Below, piece after piece: positions 17,361 to 26,351 of a DNA stretch of 64,000 nucleotides (positions within the stretch are counted from its first letter, which is position 1; each line of letters opens with the position of its first letter). Made by a program: the position numbers and the translations under genes. Under the pieces are notes generated by a model, which was given only the letters and a program-made list of their open reading frames with translations, did no database searches and was not told where the DNA came from. The DNA comes from Adonisia turfae CCMR0081 (GTDB lineage Bacteria > Cyanobacteriota > Cyanobacteriia > Phormidesmidales > Phormidesmidaceae): positions 4,118,578 through 4,182,577 of the forward strand of contig NZ_QXHD01000004.1 of assembly GCF_011009555.1 (NCBI RefSeq), given 5' to 3'.

Positions 17361-18917
17361 TTAGGGCAATGCTAGCAAGCATAACATCCATCCAGTGCTG
17401 GCTAATAGCAACACAGGCACCAACCAAGTCCCCCACTGTACATATAGTGTCTGTGTATTACGTCGATAAATAGTTTCCACTTGGGTGTCAAAGGTCATCG
17501 GCTCTGACATCCATTGCGCTCGTCCATGGGGATCTACCACCGATGATAACCCCGTATTCGTACTCCGCGCCACCCAACGATCTGTCGAAATCGCTTGAAT
17601 AACATCCTGCCCATGGTGTTGTGCCATCATGCGAGGCGGATAGGGATCGTTATTGGATACGGTGAGAATAAACTGGCCTCCCTGACGCACCTGATGACGA
17701 AAGATCCAACCATAGGCAGAGTCATAGCAAATGCCCACTGCCGCCTGCCCCAGGGATGTTTCAAATTGTTGGTCCAGCTGGCCTGGGAGCAAATTGGTGC
17801 CAATGGCCGAAAGCTGACGTACTAAATTGCCCAAAACAGATGCCAGCGGAATATATTCTCCCAGAGGAACTAATTTGATTTTGTTGTACTGAGTAGTTCC
17901 TCTAGGAGAAATTGCCAGCAGACTTTGGTGAAGATAGGTGGGTTTATCGGGTGCTTTGGTAAACGTGCCCAACCATAGGGGAATGCCTGTTTGGGCTACG
18001 GCTTCACCAAAGACACTTGTATCTGGGTTCCAGATGGTAGGGATGGCAGCCTCCGGCGTCAGGACAGCATCCACACCTGTAGCCACTAGCTGCCGATAGC
18101 TACTTAGGTAACGGTCATCAGCACGACGAAGACCTGACAGCGTTAGCTTTTCTCGACTCGGGATATTTCCCTGGATCACACCCACTTTGATGGCTTCTGC
18201 CGATTGGTCTTGCAAAGGTTGCTGATAAAGACCCCAGCCAATGAGGTGCACGATCGCAAAAACCCCCAGCGCCATCACCAACCAGCGACGATAGTCAGCA
18301 CTCCGTTGCCAGATTTTTGCCGCAGCTACTGCCAATACTCCATTCACCGCCACAATAGCCGCCGTAATTGTCAAATGCCCTGATAGTCGAGCTAAATGCA
18401 CAATCACCAAATTACCGGGGCTCTGGGTAATTGCTAAAGACGTCCAATATAGTGGGCCCATGCTCCACAGTGCCTCAACACCGCACCATAAAGCTGTACC
18501 CACAAAAATTCGACCAGCATTACCCAAAGTCGCGACTCGATTTAGGGCCGCCATCCCCATGGCCCAAGTAATGACGATCCCGGCTCCCCAAAGCGTGACA
18601 AACGTGTAGGCAAAGAGTGCGATCGCAACACTTCCTAACCACGGTATTCCCAACCACATCATAGGATGCAAGTGCAGCACCCACTCCAACATGGTGCCGT
18701 GATAACCCACACCCCAAATCAGCGCGCATAAAGCACTGTGGCGCAGTCCTACCCCTCGATGGATCATCAACCAAAGAGGTACTAGCACCACCCAAGCCAA
18801 GGGCCAAGCAGGCCACAACCCCATTAAAATCCCTGCAATCAGCAGACCTATATACTTTGGCCTTTGATCAGGTTTAGATTTTAAGGTTAAAGGCTCAGCC
18901 CAGTGAGATATTGCCAT
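17361..18917 (-). CDS. lnt: Apolipoprotein N-acyltransferase
   Basis: 518 residues. About seven hydrophobic helices in the first 230 residues are followed by a nitrilase-like domain. The catalytic triad can be seen: Glu in VLTPEAAIPT, Lys in YNKIKLVPLGEY, and Cys in VGICYDSAYG (most homologues have Glu after the Cys, here Asp). A final C-terminal membrane helix is present. The enzyme transfers an acyl chain to the N-terminal cysteine of lipoproteins in the inner membrane. It lies 7 bp upstream of the RluA-type gene, probably in one operon. Confidence 0.92.
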   Translation of the reverse strand: MAISHWAEPLTLKSKPDQRPKYIGLLIAGILMGLWPAWPLAWVVLVPLWLMIHRGVGLRHSALCALIWGVGYHGTMLEWVLHLHPMMWLGIPWLGSVAIALFAYTFVTLWGAGIVITWAMGMAALNRVATLGNAGRIFVGTALWCGVEALWSMGPLYWTSLAITQSPGNLVIVHLARLSGHLTITAAIVAVNGVLAVAAAKIWQRSADYRRWLVMALGVFAIVHLIGWGLYQQPLQDQSAEAIKVGVIQGNIPSREKLTLSGLRRADDRYLSSYRQLVATGVDAVLTPEAAIPTIWNPDTSVFGEAVAQTGIPLWLGTFTKAPDKPTYLHQSLLAISPRGTTQYNKIKLVPLGEYIPLASVLGNLVRQLSAIGTNLLPGQLDQQFETSLGQAAVGICYDSAYGWIFRHQVRQGGQFILTVSNNDPYPPRMMAQHHGQDVIQAISTDRWVARSTNTGLSSVVDPHGRAQWMSEPMTFDTQVETIYRRNTQTLYVQWGTWLVPVLLLASTGWMLCLLALP

Positions 18918-18959
18918 CCTGTACAGACGTCACATGCAACGTTTCGCCAATCCCTTAAC

Positions 18960-19721
18960 CTACAACGAACTCGAATTTAAACTATCGGCTTCTCCCTGGG
19001 TTTGTGGTAGATGCAGATGCAAGCCACATTCCTGCTTCAATCCCTTGAAGCGGGTTGCCCGCTCATCGCCATCATCATCCGTCATCGGACGGCTTGAATG
19101 CCAATCCCCCACCGTCACATATCCTTGATCAAACAAAGGATGGTAAGGCAAATCGAACGTGGTCAAATACTTATACACATCCCGTGAATGCCAGGACAAA
19201 ATTGGATGTAGCTTGTAAATATCATTCTGCTGAGCAATCCGGCCTAAGGTTTGGCGATGGGATGTTTGATTTGCTCGCAATCCCGCCAGCCAGGCCCTAG
19301 CCCCCAGATCTTTAAGCGCCCGCTGCATAGGCTCCACCTTGCGAATATAGTCGTATCGGTTCAGCGCCTCGACATTATCTTGATCCCACAGTCGTCCATG
19401 GAGAGCTTCCATGCGAGCCGGACTCATGGGCGACTGATAAACCTTAAGATTCAGGCCCAGACGCTGGGTTAGTTCCTCAGCAAAGCGGTAAGTTTCTACA
19501 GGTAGATAACCCGTATCAACCCAAATGACTGGAATATTGGGCATCACCTGAGTAACTAGATGCAACATGACAGCTGACTGAATGCCAAAGCTGGTGCTCA
19601 TCACCAGGGACTCCCCAAAGGTTTCAGCTCCCCAAGAAACAAGCTCAGCAGCATCCATGCCATCTAAGGTTTTATTGAGTGCTTCAAGATCTAGCTCGCT
19701 TTCTAGCACTACATTTGCCAT
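18960..19721 (-). CDS. cysH: Phosphoadenylyl-sulfate (PAPS) reductase
   Basis: The ATG at 19721 ([16 protein letters not shown]) is preferred over the upstream one at 19844 because homologues begin there; this gives 253 residues. The PP-loop-like region [19 protein letters not shown], the [17 protein letters not shown] segment and the C-terminal [16 protein letters not shown] with the catalytic Cys are all present. No second pair of cysteines for a [4Fe-4S] cluster is seen, as expected for PAPS and not APS reductase. It reduces PAPS to sulfite with thioredoxin in assimilatory sulfate reduction. It is 42 bp upstream of lnt on the same strand. Confidence 0.9.
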   Translation of the reverse strand: MANVVLESELDLEALNKTLDGMDAAELVSWGAETFGESLVMSTSFGIQSAVMLHLVTQVMPNIPVIWVDTGYLPVETYRFAEELTQRLGLNLKVYQSPMSPARMEALHGRLWDQDNVEALNRYDYIRKVEPMQRALKDLGARAWLAGLRANQTSHRQTLGRIAQQNDIYKLHPILSWHSRDVYKYLTTFDLPYHPLFDQGYVTVGDWHSSRPMTDDDGDERATRFKGLKQECGLHLHLPQTQGEADSLNSSSL

Positions 19722-19892
19722 AGTTTCAGCCGCTCCGTGATGCCGATGTGAGGTGTCATAACTTCCATGGTAAACACGTTCTCGTTGCACGCAGGGTACA
19801 ACATTATGAATTACGCTTAATGCCATAGAGACCTGCCCCATCATCGCATCATAATGGAAAGGCTTTCTTAAATTTGTTCAGATAAACCAGTC

Positions 19893-20672
19893 CTAAGCAG
19901 GCTTGTGGGACTGTTTAACTGCAACCAGGCGCAGTCGACGATAGTCTGCCACCCATTGGTTACCATCGTACATTTGCGATCGCAAAAGACTTTCCACATC
20001 TTGAATGACAGATTCTATGGTCATTTCATTCAAACCTACAAAAAGATTGCTACCAAACATTTTGAGCCAGTTGGCTAAGCCTTGAGTACCGTCATTTAAG
20101 GGCGTCGGTCGATCGATTAAGGCGGCAAACGTCACGTCTAGGCCATGGCTTTCTAGCAAGTGAGCATATTCGCCAATACTCGGGAAATACCAGGGGCAGA
20201 GTTTTTTCTGCTGTCTGACGGTTTCCACCGCCCCCACAATAGCTTGTACGTTGCCCTTGCCACCAAATTCAACGACCAATTTCCCACCAGGTTTTAAGGC
20301 ATTAGCCATAGCCTGAACAGCTTGCTCTGGTGGCTTAACCCAGTGCAGCGCCGCATTGGAAAAGATGCCATCCACCGGCTGTGCCACTACAAAATTACGA
20401 GCATCAGCGATGGCAAAGGATAGCTGTGGATATTGCTGCTGAGCCTTAGCAACCATGGCAGCATCTGAGTCAATCCCACTGGCAACAGCCCCCGTTTCTG
20501 CCAGCGCATGGGTCAGTTCCCCCGTGCCACAACCCAGGTCAAGGATCTGTTGCCCCGACTGCGGACTGAGTAAATCAATCAGAGCTGCACCATATTCCCA
20601 AACAAAGCTGTGCTGATTTTGGTAGCGATCAGTATCCCAAACGTGATGGGCATAAACGGTATCGGAAGCCAT
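19893..20672 (-). CDS. Class I SAM-dependent methyltransferase
   Basis: 259 residues. SAM-binding motif I is ILDLGCGTGELTHAL, the acidic strand end is SGIDSDAAMV, and motif IV is VDGIFSNAALHWV. The N-terminus (YAHHVWDTDRYQNQHSFVWEYGAALIDLL) is like the trans-aconitate methyltransferase group. The substrate is unknown. It is divergent from the LysR-type regulator at 20778, with a LysR-type binding motif between them, so it is a plausible target of that regulator. Confidence 0.85.
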   Translation of the reverse strand: MASDTVYAHHVWDTDRYQNQHSFVWEYGAALIDLLSPQSGQQILDLGCGTGELTHALAETGAVASGIDSDAAMVAKAQQQYPQLSFAIADARNFVVAQPVDGIFSNAALHWVKPPEQAVQAMANALKPGGKLVVEFGGKGNVQAIVGAVETVRQQKKLCPWYFPSIGEYAHLLESHGLDVTFAALIDRPTPLNDGTQGLANWLKMFGSNLFVGLNEMTIESVIQDVESLLRSQMYDGNQWVADYRRLRLVAVKQSHKPA

Positions 20673-20715
20673 AGCAACTGGATTTGAAACGATATCTCAA
20701 AACTATGGGCAAGCT

Positions 20716-20730
20716 ATTGAGATGTCCAAT
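20716..20730. promoter_or_regulatory. Candidate LysR-type regulator binding site
   Basis: ATTG-N7-CAAT (20716-20730) fits the palindromic T-N11-A core of LysR-type regulator boxes. It lies in the 105-bp spacer between the divergent methyltransferase (start 20672) and LysR gene (start 20778), the usual position for autoregulation and control of the divergent gene. Confidence 0.4.
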
Positions 20731-20777
20731 ATATTTTTTAGTATCTATTGATATCTAGAAAGTATTAGAAACCCATT

Positions 20778-21590
20778 ATGGAATTACGGCATCTTCGTTA
20801 CTTTTTGGCAGTGGCTGAAGAGCTACATTTTGGTCGAGCTGCAGGTCGTTTACAGATGGCTCAGCCTCCCCTAAGTCAACAGATTAAACAACTCGAAATT
20901 GAGCTAGGCGTACAACTCTTTGCACGAACGCGGCGCAAGGTATCCTTAACGGCGGCGGGACAAGTACTTCAGCAAGAAGCTCAACAACTTCTACAACAGT
21001 TAGAACAGGCTGTCAGCAAGACGCAACAAGCTAGCCGTGGAGAGTTGGGAAGACTTGCGATCGCATTTGTTAGCTCTGCCATGTACAGCCTCTTACCTGA
21101 CTACCTAAAACAGTTTCGAGAACAATATCCCCATGTGGAAATTGTTCTCCATGAACTCTCCACCCAAGAACAGATTCAAGGATTGTTAGATAGCCGACTG
21201 GATATTGGCTTTATGCGTCCCCCTGTGGATCATCCAACTCTACAGGCAAAGCCAGTTTTACAAGAATCATTAGTGGTCGCCTTACCGTTGGGTCATCGAC
21301 TTGCCTCACAACCAAATCTTTCTATCCAAGAGTTACAGGGAGAGTTATTTGTATTGTTCCCTAGGGCCATGGCTACCCGGCTGTACGATCAAATCATTAG
21401 CCTGTGCCACCAAGGGGGTTTTAGTCCCACCGTGGCCCAGCAAGCGGCTCAAATGCAAACAATTTTAAGCCTTGTCACCGCTGAAATCGGTGTGGCAATT
21501 GTGCCTGAGTCGTTACAGAATCTCCAGCGCCGAGGGGTATGTTTCATTCCCTTTCAAGAAACGACTCCCCAGAACGACTCCCCAGTCTGA
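20778..21590 (+). CDS. LysR family transcriptional regulator, C-terminus truncated by frameshift
   Basis: The N-terminal helix-turn-helix is canonical (MELRHLRYFLAVAEELHFGR, then MAQPPLSQQIKQLE), followed by the linker and a substrate-binding domain. The frame ends at 21590 as ETTPQNDSPV. Two adjacent 13-bp copies (21561-21586) shift the frame. If one copy is removed, translation continues as TTPQSEVCVVWQQNQ and ends at 21702, giving a normal LysR end. So about 36 ancestral residues are lost and replaced by five. DNA binding should remain; effector response may be altered. The gene may be functional, altered or an early pseudogene. Confidence 0.85.
   Translation: MELRHLRYFLAVAEELHFGRAAGRLQMAQPPLSQQIKQLEIELGVQLFARTRRKVSLTAAGQVLQQEAQQLLQQLEQAVSKTQQASRGELGRLAIAFVSSAMYSLLPDYLKQFREQYPHVEIVLHELSTQEQIQGLLDSRLDIGFMRPPVDHPTLQAKPVLQESLVVALPLGHRLASQPNLSIQELQGELFVLFPRAMATRLYDQIISLCHQGGFSPTVAQQAAQMQTILSLVTAEIGVAIVPESLQNLQRRGVCFIPFQETTPQNDSPV
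21561..21586. repeat. 13-bp tandem duplication causing a frameshift
   Basis: acgactccccaga (21561-21573) is followed directly by acgactccccagt (21574-21586). Because 13 is not a multiple of three, the second copy moves the LysR reading frame by one base and brings TGA at 21588-21590 into frame. Confidence 0.9.
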
Positions 21591-21667
21591 AGTATGTGTC
21601 GTTTGGCAACAAAACCAGATAGCTCAGACGACCCATACCTTTTTGCAAGGAATATGGACATGGGGTA

Positions 21668-23332
21668 TTAAGCCTGGTGACGCACCTGCAGTTGCAAATT
21701 AAACTCCTGTTCAAAGCAAGCTTTTTTGTCATTAGCACTCCAGATTTCTAGCTCACAGGCATCGTTAGCATGGGTGGGGATAAAGCTTAGAGTTAAGGTA
21801 TGAGCTTTTGAATCATAGGTGGTTTGAAAACTTGCGATCGCACCTAGCCGCCGCCGATCCAGACCAACCGCTACCCGCAACATAGCGCTGAGCTGACTGA
21901 CAATCTTACGACTCTTCTTAGTCAAGTCTTTATAGGGATCATGCTTGATCTTGGGTGCGCTCTTGCGATGGTAACGAGCAATGTTAGCAATCAGCTCAAT
22001 CTCAGTGCTGGTGAAACCCAGTAATTCACCATTCCGGATTAAGTAATAAGAATGCTTATGGTGGGCTCCATGACTGACAAAATGACCGCAATTATGGAGC
22101 ATAGCTGCTGCCCACAGAATCTCACGTTCCAGAGGTCCCCACTGATGCAAAACACCACGGGTTTGATCAAATAAGGCTAATGCAAATTTGGCTACTAACT
22201 CACTGTGGGGTTTATCAACCCGATACTTATGGGCGGCTTTCATAACGCTCCGCTCCCGTACCGATTGTTGATACTGCATCCGGTCTTCAATAAGACCATG
22301 GGTGAGCATCCAGTCCACAACCAAGCCTTCTCGCAAGGCATGTTCACAGATGGTGATCCGATCCACACCTAGCATCCGCATTGCTTCCTGTAGAATCACG
22401 GCTCCAGGCACAATGATCTCAGCTCGTCGAGACGACATTTCTGGCAGCTTAAGCCGTTCACTAAAACTCATGCGGCGCAGCTTTTGGATACAGCGTTCTA
22501 GCTCATTCATGGCCATGGTATACCCATTCATGCGAACAGGAACTGAACCCAACTGATCAATGGCTGTCAAAATAGCCAGGGACTCAATCGTGCCAGATGT
22601 GCCCACCAATGACAGGGGTTCGCCATCCACCAGCTTAGCCTTCAGCGCATCGATATTGGGCTCAAGCCGCCCCCGCACATAGGCCTGCAACTGCAAAAAC
22701 TCTTCGGTACTAATGGGATTGGTGGTCACCATTCGCGCATTCAGCCTAACGGCCCCCACCTTAGTACTGCTGAGAAATCGATGACGTTCCCCAGTACCCA
22801 AAATGATCTCAGTGGAACCACCACCAATATCGATAATGGCGTGGGGCTGACCATTGAGTTCCATGCCAGACAGCACACCCAAGTAAATGCGTCGGGCCTC
22901 TTCAAGGCCAGAAATTAGGTTGATATCCAAACCAACGTCTTGTTTTACCCGATCAATAAATACTTGACCGTTGTTCGCTTCACGGGTAGCACTGGTGGCT
23001 ACCGTGACAATATCGTCAGCATGGTGACTATTGGCAATTTGTTTACACCGTTTCAAGGCAGCAATACCTCGCTCCATGGCTTCGTCTGACAAACAATTAG
23101 TGCCAGGACGAAAATTACCAAGGCGGACAGTATCTTTCTCACGACCAATAATAGTAAATGCGGGCAACTCTGGTTGAATTTTGACAACAACCATATGAAC
23201 TGAGTTGGTTCCCACATCAATAGCGGCTAAGATTCGATCTTCCTGAAGCGATTGACGTAGTTCAATCGAGGTGTCTGAAAGACTAGGAACATAGACCATA
23301 GAGTCTAAGGGGGCAGTGGCTGAATCAACCAT
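21668..23332 (-). CDS. ppx: Ppx/GppA phosphatase (exopolyphosphatase) with HD domain
   Basis: 554 residues. The ASKHA-fold motifs are present: phosphate 1 as AAIDVGTNSVHMVVV and phosphate 2 as IDIGGGSTEIILG, with the SVGTSGTIESLA-type glycine loop. The C-terminal part (AAMLHNCGHFVSHGAHHKHSYYLIRN) is HD-like, as in long bacterial Ppx/GppA enzymes. The protein hydrolyses polyphosphate and/or pppGpp; which is preferred is not readable. Its stop lies inside the ancestral 3' end of the LysR gene (to 21702), so the two genes once overlapped tail to tail by about 35 bp. Confidence 0.9.
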   Translation of the reverse strand: MVDSATAPLDSMVYVPSLSDTSIELRQSLQEDRILAAIDVGTNSVHMVVVKIQPELPAFTIIGREKDTVRLGNFRPGTNCLSDEAMERGIAALKRCKQIANSHHADDIVTVATSATREANNGQVFIDRVKQDVGLDINLISGLEEARRIYLGVLSGMELNGQPHAIIDIGGGSTEIILGTGERHRFLSSTKVGAVRLNARMVTTNPISTEEFLQLQAYVRGRLEPNIDALKAKLVDGEPLSLVGTSGTIESLAILTAIDQLGSVPVRMNGYTMAMNELERCIQKLRRMSFSERLKLPEMSSRRAEIIVPGAVILQEAMRMLGVDRITICEHALREGLVVDWMLTHGLIEDRMQYQQSVRERSVMKAAHKYRVDKPHSELVAKFALALFDQTRGVLHQWGPLEREILWAAAMLHNCGHFVSHGAHHKHSYYLIRNGELLGFTSTEIELIANIARYHRKSAPKIKHDPYKDLTKKSRKIVSQLSAMLRVAVGLDRRRLGAIASFQTTYDSKAHTLTLSFIPTHANDACELEIWSANDKKACFEQEFNLQLQVRHQA

Positions 23333-23625
23333 CGTGAGTATTGCACAGGGTGTTATTCATCATACATTTCCAGTACTTTTACCGAAATCAGCAATGCAAG
23401 AGCTTATTGTCAGCTTCATATCCTAAATTGGCATTTTTGTATCCTAAACTACATTACGATTAATATTTTCCTATGCATTACGTAGTGGCCAAACAGCTAC
23501 TGTGCATGGAGAAGCTGTACATTGAGCAAGTATGTTAGCCTCTGAGAGAGGTATCGCTGATTGACAGTGCGCAGTTTGCATGCAATCAGACTAATTAACT
23601 TTTTGCCTACAGGAGGCATTTGTGC

Positions 23626-24312
23626 ATGGTTATGGTGGCTCAGGCTCGCCCCAGTGAGCGAGCGGAATTTATTAAACGTACCTACACCCATCTTGCTGGG
23701 GCCGTTGGTGCGTTTGTAGTGGTTGAATTTTTATTTTTTCAGCTAGGTATTGCTCGTTTTCTCGCCAATGTATTCCTCGGAGGGGGTCGATTTGGTTGGC
23801 TGGCACTGCTGGGTGGTTTTGCGTTATTAGGCTATCTGGCTAGTAATATGGCCGCCAAAGCTGACGATGTTAATGCGCAGTATACGGGTTTGGGTCTTTA
23901 CGTTGTAGGTGAGGCCATTATCTTCGCCCCCCTACTCTATATGGCGGTCGCCTTTTCAGATCCAACTGTCCTACCTACTGCAGGCATTATTACCCTGTTC
24001 CTATTCGGTGGGTTGACCGCAGTCGCATTCACCTCCGGCAAGGACTTCGCTTTTTTAGGCGGCATTCTTAAAGTCGGTGGCATGGTAGCTCTGGGCCTCA
24101 TTGTTTGTAGCCTGCTGTTTGGCTTCTCCCTGGGGCTATTCTTCTCTTTCTTTATGGTGGCTTTTGCGGCCGCAGCGATTTTGTACAAAACATCCAATGT
24201 GATGCATCGCTATTCCACAAATCAACACGTGGCAGCATCCTTAGAATTATTTGCTGCGGTCATGCTCTTGTTCTGGTATGTGTTACGCATCTTGATGTCT
24301 TCCCGCCGCTAA
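23626..24312 (+). CDS. Bax inhibitor-1/YccA family membrane protein
   Basis: 228 residues from the ATG at 23626, which sits 9 bases after a perfect aggagg (23611-23616). Upstream TTG 23620 is less likely. Seven hydrophobic helices span the protein, with the family pattern around RTYTHLAGAVGAF and a conserved region near GITLFLFGGLTAVAF. Members act as pH-sensitive calcium-leak channels or membrane-quality factors. A terminator follows at 24350, so the gene is probably monocistronic. The 290-bp spacer before it holds no ORF; tatcctaaa occurs twice there, near 23419 and 23441. Confidence 0.9.
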   Translation: MVMVAQARPSERAEFIKRTYTHLAGAVGAFVVVEFLFFQLGIARFLANVFLGGGRFGWLALLGGFALLGYLASNMAAKADDVNAQYTGLGLYVVGEAIIFAPLLYMAVAFSDPTVLPTAGIITLFLFGGLTAVAFTSGKDFAFLGGILKVGGMVALGLIVCSLLFGFSLGLFFSFFMVAFAAAAILYKTSNVMHRYSTNQHVAASLELFAAVMLLFWYVLRILMSSRR

Positions 24313-24349
24313 GGAAGTATAACTATCCAATTTGCAATGCAAAAATACG

Positions 24350-24375
24350 GAGCCCTGGCCAGAAGGTCAGGGCTC
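24350..24375 (+). terminator. Rho-independent terminator after the BI-1 family gene
   Basis: gagccctg-gcc and ggt-cagggctc form an 11-bp stem with an agaa loop, followed by ttgtctatt. It lies 38 bp after the stop at 24312. Confidence 0.8.
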
Positions 24376-24455
24376 TTGTCTATTAGTCGGCACCATAAAT
24401 AGATTCAGATTCCTGTTGACCAAGCAGTGTCACCATTACCCTCTGTCTTTAAAAA

Positions 24456-25064
24456 TTACAGCCCTTTCACCAAATTAAGAATCTCATTCCCAACTGCTTC
24501 ATAATCTTGCCACCCTCGTTCAGACCGCTGATCTTTGACAGCATAAACTGGTATGCCTTGCATAGCGGCTTTTTGGAACGCAGCTAAACGAGCTATTCCC
24601 ACATCAAAGGTCGGAATATCAGCTTCCTTAAGTAACTTTTTGACTTCGTCACCTGCACGGCTGGGTTTAGGGGGTATCGCAGTAATCAAAATCCGATACT
24701 GGTTAGTCTGAATGGATTTGAGATATTCAATGGTCAACACCAGAGCATCCAGGGACAAAATATCTGGCATGGTGGGTAGCACGAGTAAATCACAGGTATT
24801 GGCTAAGGCGGCTAAATCTTCAGTAGTCGGTCGAGCCTGCGTATCAATAATGACATGCCCATAAGATTCAGTTTGGGCTTCGGCCTGCCACTGATCCACC
24901 ACTTCAAACGGTAATTCACCACGACTGGCCCACCCCAACGCTGAGCAGTTGGGGTCAGCATCAATGAGTAATGTTCTTCCTTTTCCTTGGAAAAATGCGG
25001 CCAAGTGAATGGCAGTGGTAGTTTTGCCAACGCCACCCTTGAAGCTGGCGACCGTGATAATCAT
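24456..25064 (-). CDS. ParA family ATPase
   Basis: The ATG at 25064 (MIITVASFKGGVGKTTT) gives 202 residues and starts right at the deviant Walker A box, as in the family. The frame is open to 25139 but that extension is not conserved. The switch-like segments LIDADPNCSALGWASRG and VIIDTQARPTTEDLAALA are present. Small stand-alone ParA proteins bind non-specific DNA or membranes as ATP dimers and position cargo. No ParB partner is encoded nearby. It is divergent from tsaE. Confidence 0.85.
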   Translation of the reverse strand: MIITVASFKGGVGKTTTAIHLAAFFQGKGRTLLIDADPNCSALGWASRGELPFEVVDQWQAEAQTESYGHVIIDTQARPTTEDLAALANTCDLLVLPTMPDILSLDALVLTIEYLKSIQTNQYRILITAIPPKPSRAGDEVKKLLKEADIPTFDVGIARLAAFQKAAMQGIPVYAVKDQRSERGWQDYEAVGNEILNLVKGL

Positions 25065-25138
25065 GCAGTGTTGCCTATCCTGAACTCGGTGTGAACTCGC
25101 TATTAGATTAACGATACAGTTGGAGGGTTGCCCATCCA

Positions 25139-25684
25139 ATGGCAGTTACCATACCTCAGTCCCGCTTAACCTTAGCAATGTCAACCGCTCTTTCAATTCA
25201 GTTACCAGACTTGAGAGCTACCCATCGGCTGGGATGGCTGATGGGTCAACACTTGCCAGTAGAAACAGTGCTCTTGTTATCAGGTCCTTTAGGTAGCGGC
25301 AAAACCACCTTTACTCAAGGCTTAGGGGCAGGTTTAGGTATTGAGCAAACCATTGACAGTCCCACATTCACGTTGATTAATGAGTACTTGACGGGTCGAG
25401 TCCCCCTGTACCATGTCGATTTGTATCGTTTGGACAGTATGGGAGCGGATGGTCTTTATCTAGAAACCTATTGGGATGGGGAAGAGGTAGCCCCCGGAAT
25501 AGTAGTGATTGAGTGGGCCGAACGTCTACGGTATTTGCCGAATAAGCCAATTACGCTTAATTTAGCCTATGCAGGCGATGGGCGTTGCGCCGAAGTTAAC
25601 TGGCCCCGTGGTTGGCACGATAGCGTATGGAATGACCTACAGGAGGTAGTAAAGCACGATGAAGTACTGGTTGATGAAGTCTGA
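25139..25684 (+). CDS. tsaE: tRNA threonylcarbamoyladenosine biosynthesis ATPase TsaE
   Basis: 181 residues. ggaggg at 25122-25127 supports the ATG at 25139; the ATG at 25178 lacks one. The P-loop is GPLGSGKTTFTQGLG, followed by DSPTFTLINEY and YHVDLYRLD, all typical of TsaE. It works with TsaB, TsaC and TsaD in making t6A37 in ANN-decoding tRNAs. The gene overlaps the next one (EVE domain protein, start 25659) by 26 bp, so they are translationally linked. Confidence 0.92.
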   Translation: MAVTIPQSRLTLAMSTALSIQLPDLRATHRLGWLMGQHLPVETVLLLSGPLGSGKTTFTQGLGAGLGIEQTIDSPTFTLINEYLTGRVPLYHVDLYRLDSMGADGLYLETYWDGEEVAPGIVVIEWAERLRYLPNKPITLNLAYAGDGRCAEVNWPRGWHDSVWNDLQEVVKHDEVLVDEV

Positions 25685-26114
25685 ACCAGATGTGTATAGC
25701 ATTGATGACTTGGAGCGCGATCGCAACGAAGTTTGGGATGGTGTGCGTAACTATCAGGCTCGCAACTTTCTCAAGTCTATGAAAATGGACGACATCGCCT
25801 TCTTTTACCACTCCAATACAAAGCCCCCTGGTATTGCTGGTCTGATGAAAATCAGTGAAGAAATGGTGGTTGATCCCACCCAGTTTGATGAAACCAATAA
25901 ATATTACGATCCCAAATCCACGCCCGCAGATCCTCGATGGCATACGGTTACCGTTAGTTACATTGAGACTTTCCAGCACTACATCAGCCTCGATGAGCTC
26001 AAAGGTAATTTTGAACCCGACGAACTGCAAGTGGTTAAACGAGGTAATCGGTTATCGGTCATGCCAGTCACCGACGATGTGGCAAAACGAATATTAGCAC
26101 TCGCTAAGGGGTGA
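25659..26114 (+). CDS. EVE domain-containing protein
   Basis: 151 residues, beginning MKYWLMKSEPDVYSIDDLER and continuing WDGVRNYQARNFLKSMKMDDIAFFYHSN, a clear EVE (PUA-like) domain spanning the whole chain. EVE domains bind modified bases or RNA. A perfect aggaggt (25641-25647) lies inside the end of tsaE, so the start is well supported. Coupling to a tRNA-modification gene agrees with a nucleic-acid role, but that remains an inference. Confidence 0.9.
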   Translation: MKYWLMKSEPDVYSIDDLERDRNEVWDGVRNYQARNFLKSMKMDDIAFFYHSNTKPPGIAGLMKISEEMVVDPTQFDETNKYYDPKSTPADPRWHTVTVSYIETFQHYISLDELKGNFEPDELQVVKRGNRLSVMPVTDDVAKRILALAKG

Positions 26115-26351
26115 CATCTCTTATGTATATGACGCAAAGTTGCCCTTAAGGACATTACGCTTCAGTAAAATCAACCGATTTATGCTGATTTTTTGATTAG
26201 AACTGCCCTCTACCTGAGAGAACAAAATCGCTCTGGGAAATATAGATCTATTACAACCTCGCCCTTAGCAATCGATAGACAATCACATCCACTAGGGTGA
26301 AATTGTCTCTTAATAGCTACTTAAGTGAGATTTTTAGATGTTTTCTCCATA

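Noticed and set aside
24456..25139. ParA with a 25-residue N-terminal extension from 25139
   Set aside because: The Walker A box normally begins within the first ten residues; the ATG at 25064 gives the correct form.
26115..26351. NtcA site upstream of amt
   Set aside because: I looked for GTA-N8-TAC in this spacer and found no convincing match.
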